From Aquifex sp964425585 (GTDB lineage: Bacteria > Aquificota > Aquificia > Aquificales > Aquificaceae), in contig CAYRMG010000030.1 in NCBI GenBank assembly GCA_964425585.1, positions 1-14,174 on the forward strand: a stretch of 14,174 nucleotides of DNA, given 5' to 3'. Under the pieces are notes generated by a model. It saw nothing but the letters and a program-made list of their open reading frames with translations. It had not been told where the DNA came from and made no database searches. Positions 1 through 7,237 of the stretch are shown in pieces; within the stretch, counting starts at the first letter, position 1, and each line of letters opens with the position of its first letter. The translations under genes and the position numbers were made by a program.

Positions 1-338
1 TTGCTCAAAGTTTCAAGTTGTCTGAAGAAGTGGTAAAGCTCAAAAATCTCCGCTATAGTGCAGTATAAATCCTTTTCACATTCTTTTAGTTCCTCTACCG
101 CATCTTCTTTTTGCTCGGTTCTTAAACTTTGTGCCATCTCCTCACATCTCTTTATCTCTTCAAGAACCTCAAGAATATACTTTTCCATTTTTTCCTTGTA
201 ATCTTCCACGGTTTCCTGTAAAACGTCTTCAACGTTCAAGCCTTGACTCAGTTGTTTATAAAGCTCCTTAAGCTTGTAATGTTCCTCAACTTTTGTCATA
301 CATTTATCAAGAATTTCCCTTATTGGCTTTCCCGACAT
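1..338 (-). CDS. Partial hypothetical protein, helical and coiled-coil-like (C-terminus off the left edge)
   Basis: The minus strand is open from an ATG at 338-336 to the window edge, giving 112 codons with no stop, so only the N-terminal part is seen. A GGAGGT Shine-Dalgarno (349-344) lies 5 nt upstream, which fixes the start. The visible protein begins MSGKPIREILDKCMTKVEEH and is almost all charged helix (Lys, Glu, Leu), with cysteines at about 13, 65, 87 and 93. I see no signal peptide, membrane segment or recognisable catalytic motif. It starts 32 nt after the proA stop on the same strand, so it is probably co-transcribed with proA, but nothing in it points to proline synthesis. I do not recognise the family. 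A structural or metal-binding helical bundle is possible, but that is a guess. Confidence 0.7.
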   Translation of the reverse strand, partial: MSGKPIREILDKCMTKVEEHYKLKELYKQLSQGLNVEDVLQETVEDYKEKMEKYILEVLEEIKRCEEMAQSLRTEQKEDAVEELKECEKDLYCTIAEIFELYHFFRQLETLS

Positions 339-343
339 ATCAC

Positions 344-349
344 ACCTCC
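344..349 (-). promoter_or_regulatory. Shine-Dalgarno of the left-edge gene
   Basis: The minus strand reads GGAGGT here, 5 nt before the ATG at 338. This strong site sits in the short gap after proA and supports translation of the downstream gene from a shared message. Confidence 0.7.
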
Positions 350-370
350 CTCAATTCTTGAATATAACGT

Positions 371-1696
371 TCAGAACTCCCTTAACCACTCCTCCGGGAC
401 GCCGAAATTATCCCTTATCTGTCCCTCTCCGAGTATTACAAACTTCGGTATAGTGAGCTCCTCAAGGGCCATAGGTCCCCTTGCGTGAATCTTATCCGTT
501 GATATTCCCATCTCCGCACCCAGTCCGAACTCGTTTCCATCGGTAAAGCGTGTGGAAGCATTCACGTAAACAGCTGCAGAATCAACCTCTCTTAAAAACT
601 TCATAGCCTTTGAGTAGTTCTCGGTTATTATCGCATCGGAGTGTTTTGAACCGTATTTCTCTATAAAGGCTATAGCTTCATCTATGTCATCTACTACCTT
701 CACCGCAAGTATAAGGTCTAAGAACTCCTCATAATAATCTTCTTCAGTTGCAAGCTTTGCATTCACGAAGGATAATCTCGGGTCATTTTTTATAATCTCA
801 AGACTTTCTTCGTCGCACCTGAGTTCAACACCTGCCTTTCCGAGGTAGTATGCCATGCGCGGGAAGAACTCCTTAAGTATTTTCCTGTTTATCACGAGGT
901 TTTCAACCGCATTACACACGGAAGGTCTTTGAACTTTTGCGTTGTAGACTATGTTATAGGCTTTATTGAGGTCTGCTTCATCGTCAACGTATATATTACA
1001 TACCCCCTTGTAATGCTTAATTACCGGCACTTTTGCATGTTCAACGACCGCTTTTATTAAACTTTCCCCTCCCCTCGGAATGGCAACATCTATCTTGCCC
1101 TCCATCTTCAGGAGCTCCCACACAATTTCTCTTTCCGTTCTATCTATGAACTGAACAGCCTCCTCTGGAAATCCCGTTTCCCTGCAGGCTTCCTTTATGA
1201 GGGTAATAAGGGCTCTGTTTGAGTTTAACGCTTCCTTCCCGCCCCTTAAAATTACCGCATTTGAGGACTTCATACAGAGTGAACCTGCTTCTATCGTTAC
1301 GTTCGGTCTTGATTCGTAAACTATGAATATAACCCCGAGGGGAACCCTCATTCTCCCTACCTTGAGTCCGTTGGGAAGATTCCACATCTTTATTATTTCC
1401 CCTACGGGGTCGGGAAGGTTTGCAACGTCTTTTAATACCTTTATCATTCCGTCTATTCTCTTGTCATTCAAAACAAGCCTATCTATTACAGCTGGTTTTA
1501 GCCCCATTTCCTTTGCTCTTTGTATGTCCTTCTCATTCTCCTCTTTTATGTAATCCCTGTTTTTATCTATAAGCTCCGCTATTTTAAGAAGGGTTCTGTT
1601 CTTTACCTCCGTCTTAAGGGAAGAAAGCTCCCTCAGAACGCTTCTTGCCCTTTCTACCTTTTCTTGTGCGTAGCTCAGAAGTTCTTGAGAAATCAT
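371..1696 (-). CDS. proA: Gamma-glutamyl phosphate reductase
   Basis: This enzyme reduces L-glutamyl 5-phosphate to glutamate 5-semialdehyde with NADPH, the second step of proline biosynthesis, in the cytoplasm. The 441-residue product has the aldehyde-dehydrogenase-like fold of the family. Diagnostic stretches are VYESRPNVTIEAG (about 127-138), VIKHYKGVCNIYVD (about 225-238), the catalytic cysteine C261 in QRPSVCNA, and the C-terminal GNEFGLGAEMGISTDKIHAR block. It is slightly longer than many homologues (about 415-420 residues), mainly through a C-terminal tail after ARGPMALEELT. The ATG at 1696 has no Shine-Dalgarno. A TATAAT-like element ends only 8 nt upstream, suggesting a leaderless or near-leaderless message. 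proB is not in the window. The holB start is 19 bp away on the other strand, and the left-edge gene follows 32 nt after the stop. Confidence 0.97.
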   Translation of the reverse strand: MISQELLSYAQEKVERARSVLRELSSLKTEVKNRTLLKIAELIDKNRDYIKEENEKDIQRAKEMGLKPAVIDRLVLNDKRIDGMIKVLKDVANLPDPVGEIIKMWNLPNGLKVGRMRVPLGVIFIVYESRPNVTIEAGSLCMKSSNAVILRGGKEALNSNRALITLIKEACRETGFPEEAVQFIDRTEREIVWELLKMEGKIDVAIPRGGESLIKAVVEHAKVPVIKHYKGVCNIYVDDEADLNKAYNIVYNAKVQRPSVCNAVENLVINRKILKEFFPRMAYYLGKAGVELRCDEESLEIIKNDPRLSFVNAKLATEEDYYEEFLDLILAVKVVDDIDEAIAFIEKYGSKHSDAIITENYSKAMKFLREVDSAAVYVNASTRFTDGNEFGLGAEMGISTDKIHARGPMALEELTIPKFVILGEGQIRDNFGVPEEWLREF

Positions 1697-1715
1697 AAAA
1701 TTAAATTATATCGGC
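1697..1715. promoter_or_regulatory. Divergent proA/holB start region with shared AT-rich core
   Basis: Only 19 bp separate the two start codons. They contain ATTAAATTATAT (1700-1711), 3 nt from the proA ATG and 4 nt from the holB ATG. On the minus strand this includes a perfect TATAAT (1710-1705). A transcript starting about 7 nt beyond it would begin at or next to the proA ATG. No good -35 is evident for proA. For holB a weak TTGAGA (1685-1690), 16-nt spacer and TATATC pair can be drawn. No Shine-Dalgarno exists on either side. The -10 for proA is reasonable, the holB promoter is speculative, and leaderless initiation is inferred. Confidence 0.5.
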
Positions 1716-2624
1716 ATGGAAAAAAAGTTCCTTGAAAACCTTTTAAAACTCGGAAGAATTCCCGGAGGCCTACTCTTTTACGGAAAAGAGGGAAGCGGGA
1801 AAACCTACACAGCCTTTGAGTTTACAAAGGGTGTTTTATGTCTAAAAGGTGAGGTGTGGGGATGCAACGAGTGCCCATCCTGCAAACACATAAACAACCT
1901 GAAAGATAAGTTTTTCAAAGGTGAGACCGAGAACCTCAAGGTTTACGAAGAAAAAGATGGAAAAAAGCAGTTTGTGTATTTGATGGGTGAACACCCGGAC
2001 TTTATAATCGTAATTCCCCACGGGAACTACATAAAGATAGACCAGATAAGGAAAGCGAAGGAGTTTGCCTATATTAGACCCGCTCTTAGCGGAAGAAAGG
2101 TAATACTCATAGATGATGCCCACACTATGACAAATCAGTCATCAAATGCACTTCTTAAAGTTCTTGAAGAGCCCCCGGCTGATACGACCTTTATACTCAC
2201 AACCTCAAGAAAAGCCGCAATACTGCCCACCATTTTATCAAGAACCTTTCAGGTTGAGTTTAAAGGATTTACAAAAGAGGAAGTTATGAGAATAGCAAAC
2301 GTAAATGAGGAAATAGCGGAGCTCTCAGGAGGGAGCCTAAAGAAGGCCTTGCTCCTTAAGGAGAAGAAAAACTTAATAGATAAGGTAAAAAGATTCCTTG
2401 AGAATGAACCATACGAGGTTTATAAGATAGCAACGGAGTTTGAAAACTGGGAAACGGAGGAAAAAAGGCTCTTCCTTGACCTCCTTGAAACCTTTCTTAT
2501 GAAAGAACCGAGCGAAGAGACAGCACCGATTCTTGATAAGATTAGGTTGATGAAGGAGGGAATTCCGAGAGGTATAAACGGAACCCTATGGCTTATTGAG
2601 GTATCCTCTTTAATGATTGCTTAG
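1716..2624 (+). CDS. holB: DNA polymerase III delta prime subunit (clamp-loader AAA+ protein)
   Basis: Delta prime is the stator subunit of the clamp loader that places the sliding clamp on primed DNA. The 302-residue protein shows Walker A GKEGSGKT (23-30), a zinc module with cysteines C42, C50, C53 and C56, a Walker B-like VILIDDAH (129-136), the NALLKVLEEPP block typical of DnaX and delta prime (144-154), and an arginine-finger-type ILSRT (173-177). An intact Walker A is less usual, since many delta prime proteins are ATP-binding-deficient. A tau/gamma (DnaX) identity is therefore considered, but the length, the SRT and the ricT neighbour favour HolB. Roughly residues 61-92 form an extra charged insert between the zinc module and the conserved HPD (93-95). 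The ATG has no Shine-Dalgarno and faces proA head to head. ricT follows 41 nt after the stop. Confidence 0.85.
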   Translation: MEKKFLENLLKLGRIPGGLLFYGKEGSGKTYTAFEFTKGVLCLKGEVWGCNECPSCKHINNLKDKFFKGETENLKVYEEKDGKKQFVYLMGEHPDFIIVIPHGNYIKIDQIRKAKEFAYIRPALSGRKVILIDDAHTMTNQSSNALLKVLEEPPADTTFILTTSRKAAILPTILSRTFQVEFKGFTKEEVMRIANVNEEIAELSGGSLKKALLLKEKKNLIDKVKRFLENEPYEVYKIATEFENWETEEKRLFLDLLETFLMKEPSEETAPILDKIRLMKEGIPRGINGTLWLIEVSSLMIA

Positions 2625-2652
2625 GGCTTTAATCTGCTTTAACTTAATCCTT

Positions 2653-2659
2653 AGGAGGT
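2653..2659 (+). promoter_or_regulatory. Shine-Dalgarno that fixes the ricT start
   Basis: AGGAGGT lies at 2653-2659. The in-frame TTG at 2660 abuts it with no spacer, while the in-frame GTG at 2666 is 6 nt away, the normal distance. The GTG is therefore taken as the start. Confidence 0.75.
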
Positions 2660-2665
2660 TTGAAA

Positions 2666-3559
2666 GTGGAATACTTGAAAATTAGATACATAGATACAAA
2701 TAAGATAGGAACACTGGTAGGTGTTAACATTCCCCTCAAAAGGAATCAAAAGGTCGTCATAGATGACCCGGAAAAGGGTGAGGATATAGTTGAAGTTCTC
2801 GGATACTCAAAGGAACCCCCGAAGAACGACCTTACACCCAGCTTCGTAAGGGTCGCCACAAAAAAGGACATCATTCAATTTGAAAAAAATCTTAAAGAAA
2901 GCGAAAAGGCTTTTCAGATATGCAAGGAAAAGATAAAGGAGCACAACCTTGATATGCATCTCCTGAAAGCCTACATACCTCTAAACAGGAAAAAGGTTTT
3001 CTTTTACTACATAGCGGAACAGAGGGTTGATTTCAGGGCACTCGTGAGAAGTCTTGCGAAAATCTTCAAAAGAAGGATAGAGATGAGGCAAATCGGTGTA
3101 AGGGATGCGGTTCAGATGAAGGGATGGGTAGGGAGATGTATGAGGGAAACCTGTTGCTCAAGGTTTATGGAAAGCTTTGAATCTATATCCTTAAGAGACA
3201 TAACGGAACAGAATCTACCCCTTTCCCCTTCAAAGTTTACGGGCCCTTGCGGAAGGTTGGTCTGTTGTATGGCCTTTGAAAGGGAAAACTACCTCGTTAA
3301 GTTCCTACTTCCCGAAGTGGGGACAAAGCTCTGTTTCAACAAGCAGGAAGTTATACTAAGGGAAATAGACCCCATAAGGGAGCTTGTGGTAATTGAGTAT
3401 GAGGAGAGCGGAAAAAAGATAGAACTGGGTATAAGGGATATACTCCCCAAGGGATACGAGAAGGTTCTTGATTACTGCAGGTCTTGCGGAAGCTGTTGCA
3501 GGAGAGGCACTTACGAAGAGGCGACGGAACATGAAATTATCGGAAGTTCTACGGAGTGA
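2666..3559 (+). CDS. ricT: PSP1-domain protein of the RicT/YaaT family
   Basis: RicT (YaaT) in Bacillus subtilis is part of an Fe-S-containing complex with YlbF and YmcA that affects mRNA maturation and development; its role in Aquificales is not established. The 297-residue product has the PSP1 hallmarks: a GRCMRETCC block (157-164) and, after EQNLPLSPSK (181-190), a CGRLVCC block (195-201). This puts cysteines at C158, C163, C164, C195, C200 and C201, several of them likely cluster ligands. A further cysteine-rich tail, C271, C274, C277 and C278, follows near the C-terminus. I choose the GTG start because it is 6 nt from AGGAGGT. The gene follows holB, the same order as holB-yaaT in Bacillus. 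Its last 29 nt overlap the start of the radical SAM gene, implying translational coupling. Confidence 0.9.
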   Translation: MEYLKIRYIDTNKIGTLVGVNIPLKRNQKVVIDDPEKGEDIVEVLGYSKEPPKNDLTPSFVRVATKKDIIQFEKNLKESEKAFQICKEKIKEHNLDMHLLKAYIPLNRKKVFFYYIAEQRVDFRALVRSLAKIFKRRIEMRQIGVRDAVQMKGWVGRCMRETCCSRFMESFESISLRDITEQNLPLSPSKFTGPCGRLVCCMAFERENYLVKFLLPEVGTKLCFNKQEVILREIDPIRELVVIEYEESGKKIELGIRDILPKGYEKVLDYCRSCGSCCRRGTYEEATEHEIIGSSTE

Positions 3560-4340
3560 GCTAAACACCCTTTTTCTATTTGAGCTTGAGGACTGCTACA
3601 CAGTTGAATCCGTATTCTACAGAGGAGACACCCTTTGCGTATCAACGCAGGTAGGATGCGGCATAAAATGCCCCTTTTGTGCCTCGGGAAAAAACGGTCT
3701 CATAAGAAATCTGACCGCAGATGAGATATTCGGCCAGTATAAGCTTCTTAGGGAGAGTTATCCCATACGAAAAATAGCGATAGCGGGAATAGGTGAACCC
3801 CTTATGAACTGGAAAAACGTAAAGGAAGCTTTTTTCAGGTTCAAGAAAGAGGGACTTAAGGTGTCCTTCTACACTACGGGTTTTCCTACGAAACACCTTC
3901 GGGAGCTCATTCATCTCCCCCACTCGGGACTGACCATATCCCTTCATGCAACGGACGAGAAACTCAGGAAACTGCTTATTCCCCACGGGGGGAGTTTAAA
4001 GGAGCTAATAAGAACTTTGATGGAAGAGCTCCCCAAACTTTCAAAGAAAAAGAGAAGTAAGGTAAGCCTTGCTTATCTCCTTTTAAAGGGATTAAACGAT
4101 TCGGAAGAAGCCCTGAGGGAACTGGCAAGAATTGCGAAAGAACTCGGCGTCGGTATAACGCTTCTTTATTACAATAAAACATTTGGGGATTTTGTGCCTG
4201 TATCACCCGAAGAGTATGAAAATGCGTTCCTTCTTCTCAGGTCCTACGGAATCAGAGTTACGCTTTCAACGCGATTCAGAAGGGATAAACTGGGAGGGTG
4301 CGGAACACTCGTTGTGAACAGGAACGTTAAAGGGTTATGA
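3531..4340 (+). CDS. Short RlmN/Cfr-type radical SAM protein (putative RNA methyltransferase)
   Basis: RlmN enzymes methylate C2 of adenosine in 23S rRNA and some tRNAs by a radical SAM mechanism using a methyl-carrying cysteine. This protein has the Fe-S motif C43-x3-C47-x2-C50 within TQVGCGIKCPFC, the GIGEPLMN SAM-binding motif (86-93), ISLHA (136-140) and YLLLKGLND (182-190). C36, in TLCVSTQ, lies seven residues before the first cluster cysteine, as E. coli RlmN C118 does. C257, in GGCGTL, matches the methylated C355. At 269 residues it is about 80-100 shorter than typical RlmN: the N-terminal accessory domain is missing. The ATG at 3531 is preceded by GAGG (3518-3521), 9 nt away. It overlaps ricT by 29 nt, and its stop overlaps the convergent pepQ-like stop by 14 nt. 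The substrate is unknown; RlmN activity is an inference. Confidence 0.85.
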   Translation: MKLSEVLRSELNTLFLFELEDCYTVESVFYRGDTLCVSTQVGCGIKCPFCASGKNGLIRNLTADEIFGQYKLLRESYPIRKIAIAGIGEPLMNWKNVKEAFFRFKKEGLKVSFYTTGFPTKHLRELIHLPHSGLTISLHATDEKLRKLLIPHGGSLKELIRTLMEELPKLSKKKRSKVSLAYLLLKGLNDSEEALRELARIAKELGVGITLLYYNKTFGDFVPVSPEEYENAFLLLRSYGIRVTLSTRFRRDKLGGCGTLVVNRNVKGL

Positions 4341-5391
4341 GTTCAAGGCTTATTTCGGAAAGGGGTTCCGCGACCCCGTTTTTCACTACAACGATATTTT
4401 CAAGTCTCACACCGAACTTACCCGGGAGGTATATTCCGGGCTCTATGGTGAAGACAAGACCTTCCTCTATGGGTGTTTTACTCTCATCCCCTTTGTAATA
4501 AACCCTCGGAAACTCGTGTATTTCAACACCGACACCGTGACCGGTTGAGTGTATAAAGAACTGACCGTATCCTTTTTTTTCTATGTATTCCCGTGCAGCT
4601 TTATCAACATCTCCCACCGTGTTACCCACCTTAGCCTTTTCAAGGGCACTCATATGAGCTCCTTTAACTATCTCGTAGACTTTTTTAAACTCTTCGCTCG
4701 GTTTTCCTATATAGAAGGTTCTCGTGAAATCCGTGCAGTATCCTTCCCAAAGTAAACCCATATCTATAAGCAACGGTGCATTTTCTTTTATTCTTTTCCT
4801 TGAAGTTTCCCAGTGGGGTATAGCGGAATGCTCCCCGCTTGCAACAATAGCGGGAAAGCTCTCTCCCTCTCCTCCGAGTTCAAATATTTTCCCTACTATA
4901 AATCCCCTAACCTCAAGTTCACTCATACCCGGTTTTACAAACTCAAGGAGTTCCTTATAAATCCTGTCGCTTTTTTTCACTCCCTCCTTCATTATCTTTA
5001 TTTCTTCCTCTGTCTTTATCGCCCTTACTTTCTTGAGAAATCCCGAAAATCCTACCCATCTTATATACTTTGACCTTAGGTTTTTCTTAAATGTGCAGCT
5101 CACCCTGTCTTCTTCAAACCCGACGTATTTTAATTCCCTTTCCCTTAAAAATTTCTTTATGAACTTAAAGGGATTTCCCTTTATAAGATGGACGTTCCAA
5201 TCCTTTAGCTCTTCTTTAGCTCTCTCGTAATACCTCGCATCGGTAAGGAGATGTTTCTCTTCGTGCGTTAGAATTACATACGCGTGGGTTGAGTGAAAAC
5301 GGGAAAGATAAAAAACATTGGGTTGAGAAGAAAACATAAAAGCGTCCAACCCTTTTTCCTTTATTAAACTCTGAACTTCTTTCACCTTCAT
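4327..5391 (-). CDS. pepQ: Xaa-Pro peptidase, M24 family (PepQ/PepP-like)
   Basis: Metal-dependent M24 peptidases remove residues next to proline from peptides in the cytoplasm. The 354-residue product has the two-domain family layout: an N-terminal creatinase-like domain (about 1-120) and a C-terminal pita-bread domain. The five metal ligands are visible as D210 (LLIDMG), D221 (CTDFTRTF), H285 (HSTGHGVG), E317 (FTIEPGIY) and E331 (VRLENIVV). Whether it acts as dipeptidase or aminopeptidase cannot be told from sequence alone, so the symbol is tentative. I take the ATG at 5391, one nucleotide after the aroA stop, with GGAG (5402-5399) 7 nt upstream. A longer frame reaching 5451 would run into aroA. 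It is the last gene of the def operon, and its end overlaps the convergent radical SAM gene by 14 nt. Confidence 0.92.
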   Translation of the reverse strand: MKVKEVQSLIKEKGLDAFMFSSQPNVFYLSRFHSTHAYVILTHEEKHLLTDARYYERAKEELKDWNVHLIKGNPFKFIKKFLRERELKYVGFEEDRVSCTFKKNLRSKYIRWVGFSGFLKKVRAIKTEEEIKIMKEGVKKSDRIYKELLEFVKPGMSELEVRGFIVGKIFELGGEGESFPAIVASGEHSAIPHWETSRKRIKENAPLLIDMGLLWEGYCTDFTRTFYIGKPSEEFKKVYEIVKGAHMSALEKAKVGNTVGDVDKAAREYIEKKGYGQFFIHSTGHGVGVEIHEFPRVYYKGDESKTPIEEGLVFTIEPGIYLPGKFGVRLENIVVVKNGVAEPLSEISLELITL

Positions 5392-5392
5392 C

Positions 5393-6688
5393 TCAAAACT
5401 CCGCAACCTCAAGGATGTGTTCCCAGAACTGGGGATAAGATACAGCAACACACTCGGGATGGTCTATGACCAACTCATCTTCTATCACAAGCCCGGCTAT
5501 AGCAAAAGCCATCGCTATTCTGTGGTCTCCGTGGGTTTCTATCCTTGCACCTCTTACATTTTTACTTCCCTCAATTATAAAACCGTCCTCAAGCTCTTCA
5601 ACCTTTACCCCCATCTTTCTCAGGTTGTTGACTACCGCCTTTATCCTGTCGCTTTCCTTGTATCTCAGCTCCTTTGCCCCCCTTACTTCGGAAACACCTT
5701 CCGCAAAGGCCATAAGAACCGCAAGTATGGGAATTTCGTCTATGAGGGATGGAACATCATCGGGGGTTACCTTTATCCCTTTCAGGCTTTCCGACGGCTT
5801 TACGAGAAGGTCACCTATAGGCTCGTTTGATAACTCCCTGTAGTTGATAACTTCAAAGTTCCCGCCCATTTCTTTAAGTTTTCTGTAAAAACCGTCCCTC
5901 GTCGGGTTTAGTAAAACATCTTTCAGAAGGATTTCACCCTCGGGTGCAAGGGTTGCAAGTGCGGCAAAATAGGCCGCGGAAGATGGGTCTGCGGGACAGT
6001 AAATCTCGGTTCCCTTAAGCTCCTGACCTCCTTTTACTTTTACTATATGTCCCCTTTCCTCAGGAACGGTTATTATCTCAGCTCCGAAAAGCTTCAGCAT
6101 TCTCTCCGTGTGGTCTCTTGAAAGATACGGCTCAACAACTTCCGTTATTCCCTCTGCCCTCAAGCCCGCAAGGAGAAGGGAACTCTTCACCTGAGCGGAA
6201 GAACGTTTATTGAAAAAGGATATACCTCTCAATTTTCCGCCTCTCACCGAAACGGGAAGCCTGTTCCCCTCTTCCCTTCCGTCTATGCTCGCCCCCATCT
6301 CCCTTAGAGGTTCAACAACCCTAAGCATAGGTCTATTCCTCAGGCTCTCGTCCCCGGTAAGAACGCTAAAGAAGGGTTGGGTTGATAACACCCCGAGCAT
6401 TATTCTTGCGGTTGTTCCCGAGTTTTTAGCATCAAGAACGTTTTCCGGTTCCTTAAAAAGGTAATTCCTTCCTTTTATGAGCACTTCCTTTTCCCTTTCC
6501 TCGGTTTCGGTTCCGAGCATCTTCAGTATATCAAGGGTCGCCTTAGTATCCTCGGAAATGAGAGGATTTATAACCCTTGTCTCACCGCTTGCAAGGGAGC
6601 CGAGAATGAAAGCCCTGTGGGTTATTGACTTATCGGAGGGAACCCTCAGTTCCCCTTTTACCCTCTTTATTTTTTCAACCTTTTTCAT
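5393..6688 (-). CDS. aroA: 3-phosphoshikimate 1-carboxyvinyltransferase (EPSP synthase)
   Basis: EPSP synthase joins shikimate 3-phosphate and phosphoenolpyruvate, the sixth step of the shikimate pathway to aromatic amino acids. The 431-residue protein has the expected elements: PSDKSITHR near the N-terminus with substrate-binding K20 and S21, NSGTTARI (89-96) where the PEP/glyphosate loop lies, RSSAQVKSSLL (162-172), DEIPILAVLMAFAEG (317-331), LRYKESDRI (341-349) and THGDHRIAMA (385-394). The loop reads N-S-G-T-T-A-R-I rather than the N-A-G-T-A-M-R-P of E. coli-type class I enzymes, so a class II-like variant is possible. The ATG lies 18 nt after the stop of the upstream 176-residue gene with no clear Shine-Dalgarno. 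The pepQ-like ATG follows one nucleotide after the stop. No other shikimate gene is in the window. Confidence 0.96.
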   Translation of the reverse strand: MKKVEKIKRVKGELRVPSDKSITHRAFILGSLASGETRVINPLISEDTKATLDILKMLGTETEEREKEVLIKGRNYLFKEPENVLDAKNSGTTARIMLGVLSTQPFFSVLTGDESLRNRPMLRVVEPLREMGASIDGREEGNRLPVSVRGGKLRGISFFNKRSSAQVKSSLLLAGLRAEGITEVVEPYLSRDHTERMLKLFGAEIITVPEERGHIVKVKGGQELKGTEIYCPADPSSAAYFAALATLAPEGEILLKDVLLNPTRDGFYRKLKEMGGNFEVINYRELSNEPIGDLLVKPSESLKGIKVTPDDVPSLIDEIPILAVLMAFAEGVSEVRGAKELRYKESDRIKAVVNNLRKMGVKVEELEDGFIIEGSKNVRGARIETHGDHRIAMAFAIAGLVIEDELVIDHPECVAVSYPQFWEHILEVAEF

Positions 6689-6706
6689 AGTTAAAATTTT
6701 AAAGGT

Positions 6707-7237
6707 TCATTCAATGTATAACGAAAGGTAAGGAATTCCGAAACGTTTCCTCAGTTCGTCTTTAACAAGCTCCTTAAAAAGCTCTTCATCCTCCTCCTTC
6801 ACTTCCCTGAGCTTATGGAAAATTTTTCTTTTTTCCTCTTTTTCAAGGGAATCCCAAAGACTTTGGAAGATTTTTCTTTCTATCTCTTTAAGTATTCTTT
6901 CCGCTTCCTCTTCACTTTCCGGCTCGGGAATTTCGGATATATTTATGAAACCTTCTACAAAACGTAGCTTTTCGTTGAACTTCTCTAACCAATCAAACCT
7001 TACCTTTTCCTTTCTCTTTTTCAACTTGTAGAGTTCCAAAACCTTCTTTATACATCTGTATAAGGGATATCTTTTCCTCCTTAGCGGGTTTACTTCTTTC
7101 AGACATTCTTCAATGCCTTCTTCAATTACCTCCTCGGGAATGCCGTAATCTTCGCGAAGAGTTCTTATCACCTTCTCATCCTTTGGTGATAGGAAGTGAA
7201 CGCCTTTCAAACGTTTTAATGTGTCAAGAGCTCCCAT
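6707..7237 (-). CDS. Hypothetical charged helical protein, 176 residues
   Basis: I do not recognise this protein with confidence. It begins MGALDTLKRLKGVHFLSPKD and is dominated by Lys, Glu, Arg and Leu, with predicted helices throughout and no membrane segment or signal peptide. Two parts can be told apart: an N-terminal region (about 15-72) with a SPKD...YGIPEEVIEEGIEECL pattern and a basic R-R-K-R patch (53-56), reminiscent of small helical nucleic-acid-associated domains, and a strongly acidic/basic helical C-terminal half (about 105-165). The only cysteines are C45 and C62. It is certainly a gene by context: its ATG overlaps the def stop in a TGATG junction, and its own stop lies 18 nt before aroA, so it belongs to the def-aroA-pepQ operon. 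A role in replication or translation would be guesswork. Confidence 0.85.
   Translation of the reverse strand: MGALDTLKRLKGVHFLSPKDEKVIRTLREDYGIPEEVIEEGIEECLKEVNPLRRKRYPLYRCIKKVLELYKLKKRKEKVRFDWLEKFNEKLRFVEGFINISEIPEPESEEEAERILKEIERKIFQSLWDSLEKEEKRKIFHKLREVKEEDEELFKELVKDELRKRFGIPYLSLYIE

Noticed and set aside
2660..2665. TTG at 2660 as the ricT start
   Set aside because: It directly touches the AGGAGGT site with no spacer, and the GTG at 2666 has normal spacing.
3468..3530. TTG-initiated N-terminal extension of the radical SAM protein
   Set aside because: It lies wholly inside ricT, adds no family-like sequence and has no better ribosome site than the ATG at 3531.
5392..5451. Longer N-terminus for the pepQ-like gene
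   Set aside because: It would overlap the aroA C-terminus, and the ATG at 5391 has GGAG at 7 nt and gives the usual family start.
5417..5843. Two open plus-strand frames (137 and 125 codons) within aroA
   Set aside because: They are antisense to a conserved gene, have low-complexity Ser/Thr/Pro or Tyr/Leu composition and no ribosome site.
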